Shown here: piece by piece, positions 63,393 through 64,000 of the stretch
Layout: every line of letters starts with the position of its first letter
Position numbering within the stretch: position 1 is the stretch's first letter
Assembly (NCBI RefSeq): GCF_024125445.1
Contig: NZ_JAMXWM010000025.1
Span: 1-64,000, forward strand
DNA length: 64,000 bases
DNA from: Sporolactobacillus shoreicorticis
GTDB lineage: Bacteria > Bacillota > Bacilli > Bacillales > Sporolactobacillaceae
Direction: 5' to 3'
Made by a program: the position numbers and the translations under genes
Notes under the pieces: generated by a model
Seen by the model: only the letters and a program-made list of their open reading frames with translations
The model's database searches: none
What the model was told of the DNA's origin: nothing

Positions 63393-64000
63393 TCAAAGCG
63401 CCTTCTCAAGCAATTTAGGCTTGGCAAAAATCATTCGGCCTGCAGATGTCTGCAACACACTGGTAATGACGACGTCAATTGTTTTGCCTATATACCTATG
63501 TCCTTCTTCTACCACAATCATTGTCCCATCGTCAAGATACCCGATCCCCTGATTTTGCTCCTTACCGTCTTTAATCACCTGAACACGAAGTTCTTCGCCC
63601 GGAAGAACAACAGGTTTTACCGCATTTGCCAAATCGTTAATGTTTAAAACAGGCACCTTTTGAAATTCGCAAACTTTATTCAAGTTAAAATCGTTGGTCA
63701 CGACAATCCCGCCGATTTCCTTAGCAAGGCGCACCAGCTTGCTGTCCACTTCGGTAATATCATCATAATCGCCTTCATAAAGATCGACGTGAATCGAATG
63801 ATCCTTTTGGATCTTATTCAAGATATCCAGGCCTCGACGTCCCCTGTTTCGTTTCAGAACATCGGATGAGTCAGCAATATGCTGCAGTTCTTCAAGCACG
63901 AAATGCGGAATGACCATGGTTCCTTCAAGGAATCGAGTCTGACAGATATCGGCGATTCGTCCGTCGATAATTACACTTGTGTCAAAAATTTTATATGGAA
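63393..64000 (-). CDS. yacL: PIN-TRAM domain membrane protein YacL, 5' end off window
   Basis: The frame is open from the window edge to 63393: [15 protein letters not shown] (first PIN-domain Asp), [31 protein letters not shown], then a C-terminal TRAM domain ([19 protein letters not shown]). YacL proteins carry N-terminal membrane helices, which would lie beyond the edge. RNase activity is presumed, not shown. Confidence 0.9.
   Translation of the reverse strand, partial: PYKIFDTSVIIDGRIADICQTRFLEGTMVIPHFVLEELQHIADSSDVLKRNRGRRGLDILNKIQKDHSIHVDLYEGDYDDITEVDSKLVRLAKEIGGIVVTNDFNLNKVCEFQKVPVLNINDLANAVKPVVLPGEELRVQVIKDGKEQNQGIGYLDDGTMIVVEEGHRYIGKTIDVVITSVLQTSAGRMIFAKPKLLEKAL

Overview
The window is a stretch of a low-to-mid GC, endospore-forming Bacillota chromosome (order Bacillales). 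Gene order follows the rrn/str-S10-spc-alpha/rpoBC/sigH/cysES-gltX neighbourhood known from Bacillus subtilis, and three spore genes (pdaB, gerD, cwlD) sit beside a 16S leader. Genus is not certain; a Sporolactobacillus-like bacillus would fit.

Layout: 1-275 is the promoter and leader of a leftward rRNA operon that runs off the edge. 311-4495 is the spore block pdaB, gerD, salA, cwlD, ybaK. 4707-8883 holds a very large membrane-protein gene broken by a frameshift and a small DUF2383 ferritin-like gene. 9083-16738 is one secreted-protein gene split by a transposon of 7,039 bp. 17024-18829 is bioY-bioB with a BirA-type operator. 18980-55706 is an almost uninterrupted leftward gene-expression block: rpsI-rplM, truA-ecfTA2A1, the alpha, spc and S10 operons, tuf-fusA-rpsG-rpsL-rplGB, rpoC-rpoB, ybxB, rplL-rplJ, rplA-rplK, nusG-secE. 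55729-64000 is sigH, rae1, rlmB, mrnC, cysS-cysE (cysteine T-box), gltX, ispF-ispD and the edge of yacL. Nearly everything is on the minus strand.

The most notable part is the transposon at 9636-16674. It is AT-rich, has TGT...ACA ends with long imperfect inverted repeats, and is flanked by an exact 8-bp duplication (AAAAGAAC). Removing it and one copy of the duplication restores an open reading frame that begins with a clear signal peptide. It has the Tn552/Tn5053/Tn7-like gene set: an intact DD35E transposase (TniA-like), a frameshifted AAA+ ATPase (TniB-like), a dead serine resolvase and a second, intact serine resolvase.

The cargo is a three-gene RiPP operon. It has a 31-residue precursor ending in MAKGDGW (16084-16179, below the size at which gene finders usually call genes), a radical SAM/SPASM enzyme and an MFS exporter. 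KGDGW is the motif that the radical SAM enzyme StrB crosslinks from Lys to Trp in streptococcal streptide, so this looks like a transposon-borne streptide-type (KxxxW) cyclic-peptide cluster. Its promoter carries two near-palindromic 10-mers 22 bp apart, and a terminator-like hairpin separates precursor and enzyme genes.

The remaining operons are housekeeping genes, but their control regions are legible: tandem rrn promoters with boxA, a sigma-G-type gerD promoter, BirA box, L13 and L10 leaders, a Cys T-box, and sigma-A promoters before rplJ, rplK, rpoB, rpsJ, secE and sigH.
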